Below, piece after piece: positions 60,982-64,000 of a DNA stretch of 64,000 nucleotides (position 1 is its first letter; every line of letters begins with the position of its first letter). A program made the translations under genes and the position numbers. The DNA lies in the NCBI RefSeq assembly GCF_039542035.1, contig NZ_BAABHJ010000023.1:62001-126000 (forward strand). The letters are read 5' to 3'. The notes below the pieces were generated by a model. It worked only from the letters and a program-made list of their open reading frames with translations. It ran no database searches and had not been told where the DNA came from. The DNA comes from Actinoallomurus liliacearum. Lineage in GTDB: Bacteria; Actinomycetota; Actinomycetes; Streptosporangiales; Streptosporangiaceae.

Positions 60982-61692
60982 ATGACCTTTAGTTCTCCTT
61001 CGTTTGAGCCGGTTCGGCTGCCGAGTCAGGGGCGGAGTCGGGCGGCGGTCGCGGCGGCGGTGTTCGCCACGGTCGGGCTCATCCCCGTATCGGTGATCTT
61101 CGTCATCGTGGCGTTCCAGCGGGTCCGCCGTAGCACGGATCGGCGGATGGGCTTCCTGCTCTATGCCCTGTTGATGAACCTGGTGGCACTGGCGCTCATC
61201 GCGTGGGGACTCGGCAGGATCGCTCCCGACGCGAGTGGGTCTGAGAACACGCCGGCGGCGCTGACCCTGTCAGTCGGGCAGTGCTATGACCAGACGGCGA
61301 AGAAGCAGGACCATGGGGCGAGAAAGATCATCGAGGCCAGTGCCCCTCGGTCGTGTGCTGGACCGCATGATGGTGAGGTCGGCGCCGTGTTCGATGCCTC
61401 CGGTGAATCGTGGCCGGGGAAGGCCGCCATTACCGGCTGTTTCACGCCGCATGAACTGGAGGTCGTCTCGACGCCGCGTCTTCCAGACGGTCCGTGGCCG
61501 GGCGACGATGCGGTCGAGCGGAAAAGCGTAGAAGGCTGCCGTCGCGCGGGCATGCCGAAGCACGACGCGGACGGCCACCCTGTGGAACTCATCTACTTTC
61601 ACCCCACCGAGCAGAGTTGGAAGCTCGGCGATCGTCTGGTCGTCTGCCTCGGCAGGCGGGTGGATCACAAGAAGCTGACCGCCTTCCTGTGA
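60982..61692 (+). CDS. septum-formation/DUF4190-type membrane protein
   Basis: 236 aa. Two N-terminal helices (AAVAAAVFATVGLIPVSVIFVIVAF and MGFLLYALLMNLVALALIAWGL) resemble a DUF4190 hairpin. The extracellular part (~90-236) contains LSVGQCYD, PHDGEVGAVFD and WKLGDRLVVCLGR with four cysteines, as in actinobacterial 'septum formation' proteins of unknown mechanism. No Shine-Dalgarno; coupling with the tiny ORF just upstream is likely. Confidence 0.7.
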   Translation: MTFSSPSFEPVRLPSQGRSRAAVAAAVFATVGLIPVSVIFVIVAFQRVRRSTDRRMGFLLYALLMNLVALALIAWGLGRIAPDASGSENTPAALTLSVGQCYDQTAKKQDHGARKIIEASAPRSCAGPHDGEVGAVFDASGESWPGKAAITGCFTPHELEVVSTPRLPDGPWPGDDAVERKSVEGCRRAGMPKHDADGHPVELIYFHPTEQSWKLGDRLVVCLGRRVDHKKLTAFL

Positions 61693-61757
61693 TCCCCGAC
61701 CTGGGGTAGGCGTCTGGCGCGTCGGCGGGAGAAGGCGGGCGAGAGGAACGGCGCGCG

Positions 61758-62192
61758 TCAGGTGAAGACGGCGGTCACCGTGTGGCCGTGCTCGGGGTCG
61801 CCCGCCCACCTGACATGGGTGGCGAGGTCCGCGACGATCGGTAGCCCGCGGCCGTTCTCGGCCAGGTCGTCGTCGTGCCGCTTCCGGTGCGGGCCGCTGT
61901 CCTCCAGTGAGCCGCCCTGGTCGGTCACCGACACCGCCAGGCAGCCGTCGCTTCGGCGGACCTCGACGATGAACGTGCCGCCGGGCCGGCCGGAGCGGGT
62001 GTGGATGAGGGCGTTGCCGGCGAGTTCGGCCACGGCCTGGACCGCGTCGTCGGCGTGCCGGCAGTCCTCCAGGAGGAAGGCCACGAACCGGCGGACGAGC
62101 CGCGCCTGGTCCGGGCGGCCGGGGAAGGTGCGTCGCCAGCACATCGGGGCGGTGAATGCGGTCGACGTCGTCTCGTGGAGCGTGGCGGTCAC
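61758..62192 (-). CDS. RsbW-like ATP-binding regulator (AbaA-orfB type)
   Basis: 144 aa single-domain GHKL ATPase: N-box AVAELAGNALIHT, G1 VTDQGGSLED and G2 GRGLPIVADLA. Stand-alone members act as anti-sigma kinases or, next to XRE/DUF397 genes, as parts of WhiJ/AbaA-type developmental modules. The GTG start has GGGAGG 11 nt upstream. It is divergent from the XRE gene. Confidence 0.85.
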   Translation of the reverse strand: MTATLHETTSTAFTAPMCWRRTFPGRPDQARLVRRFVAFLLEDCRHADDAVQAVAELAGNALIHTRSGRPGGTFIVEVRRSDGCLAVSVTDQGGSLEDSGPHRKRHDDDLAENGRGLPIVADLATHVRWAGDPEHGHTVTAVFT

Positions 62193-62545
62193 GGTGGTGC
62201 GCCCTCCCGTCGAATGGGCTGAGTGCCGAGGGCCGGGGGTGACGCCCGATCTCCCCATGGCCCTGGGGAAGACGACACGGGACCCGTCGGGTGGACCGAA
62301 ATCGGCCCGGCCCTGCCGGAGTCGGGCGGACTCAAGCCGCCGACGCCGCAGGGGCGCGCCTGCGGTTCACCGCCGCGTCCAAGTCGAGCAACTCCCTCGA
62401 TCACATCGCGTGTTCGGGTTCTTACGCATAGTGCTTCCCCGCTGCGTAAGTGCGCAAGCGATTCACTGAGAATTCTCACAGTTTACTCTTCAGTAACTAT
62501 CCGAAATCGATTGCTCGCAGTGAGTAACATCGTCACACTGGGTGC
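62193..62545. promoter_or_regulatory. divergent control region of the WhiJ-like module
   Basis: 353 bp, AT-richer at 62460-62530. For the XRE gene TTGCTC (62511-62516) and CACACT (62534-62539) are 17 bp apart, and the GTG starts 6 nt after the -10, so it is probably leaderless. AGTAAC occurs at 62492 and 62524, and GTGA...TCAC around the -10; these could be autoregulatory operators. Confidence 0.5.
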
Positions 62546-63406
62546 GTGCCGGATCCTTCCCCCACGATCCGCGAACGCCGCATCGCCATCGAGCTGCGGC
62601 GTCTTCGCGAACAGACCGGGTTAACCCTCGACCAGGCGGCAGAGCGACTGGGCTGGAGCCGCGCGACCCTCAGCCGGATGGAGACCGCCGTTCGCCGGAT
62701 CAAGCCCACCGAGCTGCAACGGCTGCTGAACGTCTACAACGTGGACGGCCGCCGCCGCGGTGACATCGCCGAACTGGCCCGAGGCGCTCGCGAGCGCGGC
62801 TGGTGGCACCGCTACACCGACACCCTGCCCGCCGCGTACGCCACCTACATCGCGTTGGAGGCCGAGGCGCGCTCACTGCGCTGCTATGACGCGCTGGTCG
62901 TCCACGGCCTGCTGCAGACCGAGGACTACGCGCGCGAGGTCATCCGCGCCGGCCTCATGCAGCTCGCCCCCGACTCGGAGGTCGAGCGACGCGTCGAGGT
63001 CCGCCTCAACCGGCAGGCGCTGCTGACCGAGCGAGACCCTCCGCTGGAGCTGTGGTGCGTCATCGACGAGAACACCCTGCGCCGCATGATCGGCGGCGAG
63101 GGCGTCATGCGGGCCCAGTACACACGGCTCGTCGAGCTGGCCGAATGCCCTGGTGTCACGCTCCAGGTCCTGCCCCACAAAGTGGGTGCCCATCCGGGAG
63201 TGGAGGGCACGTTCGCGATCCTGGAGTTCCCGGAGCGCTACATGCCGGACGTCGGCTACATAGAGGCGCTCAACGGGGCCCTGTACATCGAGGACGGCGC
63301 ACAGGTGCATGCGTACTCGCTCGTCTTCAATCATCTCGTCGCCGAAGCGCTGGGAATCGGCGAGTCGGCCGCGTTCATCCGCCGACTAATGGAAGAAGAA
63401 ACCTAA
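62546..63406 (+). CDS. XRE-family regulator with DUF5753 (WhiJ-like)
   Basis: 286 aa. The helix-turn-helix is at ~17-60 (LRRLREQTGLTLDQAAERLG, WSRATLSRMETAVRRI). The DUF5753 ligand/partner domain covers ~90-280 with YDALVVHGLLQTEDYAR, RQALLTERDPPLELWCVID and LQVLPHKVGAHPG. WhiJ-type repressors work with a small DUF397 partner, here encoded 12 bp downstream. GTG start, apparently leaderless. Confidence 0.92.
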   Translation: MPDPSPTIRERRIAIELRRLREQTGLTLDQAAERLGWSRATLSRMETAVRRIKPTELQRLLNVYNVDGRRRGDIAELARGARERGWWHRYTDTLPAAYATYIALEAEARSLRCYDALVVHGLLQTEDYAREVIRAGLMQLAPDSEVERRVEVRLNRQALLTERDPPLELWCVIDENTLRRMIGGEGVMRAQYTRLVELAECPGVTLQVLPHKVGAHPGVEGTFAILEFPERYMPDVGYIEALNGALYIEDGAQVHAYSLVFNHLVAEALGIGESAAFIRRLMEEET

Positions 63407-63418
63407 GGAAAGGTGCAT

Positions 63419-63550
63419 ATGACCGATAAGTCCATGCCTCCCTGGCGTAAGTCCATCCGTAGCAACGCCTCGAGCGGCTGTGTCGAAGTGACCTGGATCG
63501 ACGGACCGGGTGCCGGCAGCGACGGGCCGGGCGGTCCTCCGGCGAAATAA
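63419..63550 (+). CDS. short DUF397-like protein
   Basis: 43 aa. MPPWRKSIRSNASSGCVEVTW matches the N-terminal half of DUF397 (W-x-K-S-x-x-S-N...CVEV). The usual second half with VRDSKDP is absent; instead a Gly/Pro/Asp tail ends in GPPAK. AAGGAAAGG precedes the ATG. DUF397 proteins normally modulate the adjacent XRE regulator. It may be a natural short form or a truncation. Confidence 0.7.
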   Translation: MTDKSMPPWRKSIRSNASSGCVEVTWIDGPGAGSDGPGGPPAK

Positions 63551-63672
63551 CAGAATCCGGCAAGGAGGAGCCGTACGGGCATCACGGCGCCTGGCCTCCG
63601 TTTCGCATCGCGTTCGCCGGTACGAGCGCGGTGCGGAGCGCGGCTTCTCGCCTGGCGCGAGACAAGCCGCGA
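63551..63672. other. gap between the DUF397 gene and the partial DUF6082 gene
   Basis: 122 bp, mixed composition. A GGAGG at 63574 leads to no sensible ORF. It lies between convergent genes, but I see no clear terminator. Confidence 0.3.
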
Positions 63673-64000
63673 TCACTGAAGCCTCCGAGCGCGCAGGAGT
63701 CGGCGGGCCAGGAGGCACACTGCCGTGGTGGTCGATGCGACAGCGATCACTCCGGCCGTCTGTCGGGGCTCCAGTCTGGTCGTTCCCTTGCCCTGGTATG
63801 CCGTGGCCTGGTCGTCGAGTCCGGATCGGAGTGCCGAAGCGAGGGCCTCATCCAACACTTCGCGGAATCTGTTCAGGCGAGACCCGATCGAATTGGCGGT
63901 CCACTGCTCTCTCTGATCAAGCCAGAACCTACGCCCGGCGTCGGTATGGAAGAGGTTGTCGACGGCCATTGATCTCAGGCCTTCGTCCGATACGTCTCTC
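63673..64000 (-). CDS. DUF6082-like protein (C-terminal part; start beyond the window)
   Basis: The frame stays open to the window edge, so an ATG at 63969 is internal. Visible residues RDVSDEGLRSMAVDNLFHTDAGRRFW, broken here as family-like SDEGLR then AGRRFW, resemble the C-terminus of DUF6082 membrane proteins (DEGLRR...F..EAGRRFW...R..RF..I.DEA). A hydrophobic segment near the end (TAGVIAVASTTTAVCLLARRLL) is followed by an Arg-rich tail. Function unknown. Confidence 0.6.
   Translation of the reverse strand, partial: RDVSDEGLRSMAVDNLFHTDAGRRFWLDQREQWTANSIGSRLNRFREVLDEALASALRSGLDDQATAYQGKGTTRLEPRQTAGVIAVASTTTAVCLLARRLLRARRLQ

Overview
The window is a very GC-rich stretch of an actinomycete chromosome. 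Evidence for this includes PII and GlnD downstream of AmtB, DUF2469 next to rnhB, a KH-domain gene between rpsP and rimM, an XRE/DUF397 pair, AfsR/LuxR-type ATPase regulators, GTG starts and TANNNT -10 boxes lying 6-7 nt before start codons. Gene order matches the conserved actinobacterial rpmF-rnc-mutM-smc-ftsY / amtB-glnB-glnD-ffh / rpsP-trmD-rplS-lepB-rnhB-dprA-comM-xerC / rpsB-tsf-pyrH-frr-cdsA-rlmN core. A Streptosporangiales/Thermomonosporaceae-like host is only an inference. I found no rRNA, tRNA, CRISPR array or insertion sequence.

Layout. 1-2.6 kb: end of a DUF177 (YceD) gene, rpmF, rnc, mutM, acyP. 2.7-7 kb: a small coiled-coil protein, a clear terminator, smc. 7.2-10.8 kb: a single-domain globin, a flavohemoglobin-like paralogue, a DivIVA-domain protein, ftsY. 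10.8-18.5 kb is the accessory island: a LuxR-type ATPase regulator without its HTH, a relic of a second one, a PAS/GAF/PP2C phosphatase operonic with a cobalamin-binding protein carrying the CarH-type W-x9-EH photoreceptor signature, and a complete LuxR-type ATPase regulator. 18.6-23 kb: GlnR-like boxes, then amtB-glnB-glnD. 23.1-30.3 kb: a secreted protein of unknown function, a ThDP enzyme of the acetolactate synthase type, ffh, an aldehyde dehydrogenase. 30.6-35.6 kb: rpsP-khpA-rimM-trmD-rplS, lepB, rnhB, DUF2469. 35.9-40.7 kb: dprA-comM-yraN on the minus strand and xerC on the plus strand. 40.9-42.2 kb: a pentapeptide-repeat relic and an M23-peptidase-like protein. 42.5-46.6 kb: rpsB-tsf-pyrH-frr-cdsA. 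46.7-57.5 kb: SUFU-domain protein, rlmN, stress membrane protein, four-repeat DivIVA-like protein, a two-gene ABC exporter, HIT protein, DUF2079 protein, a PadR-controlled ABC exporter, a streptogrisin-type protease. 57.9-64 kb: a GT-C/DUF2029 membrane protein, a secreted glycerophosphodiesterase, a septum-formation-type protein, and a WhiJ/AbaA-like regulatory set (RsbW-like ATPase, XRE-DUF5753, short DUF397) with a partial DUF6082 gene at the edge.

Two themes stand out. First, the phosphatase plus B12-photoreceptor-like operon (13.3-16.0 kb) lies between two copies of the 3' end of a LuxR-type gene; it is the best candidate for an undescribed signalling module, perhaps light- or B12-gated partner switching. 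Second, housekeeping genes repeatedly carry short GC-rich tandem repeats. Some start at or near the stop codon (smc, ffh, the DUF2469 gene, xerC), and some are in-frame low-complexity expansions (glnD, dprA, xerC, rpsB), suggesting genome-wide minisatellite activity.
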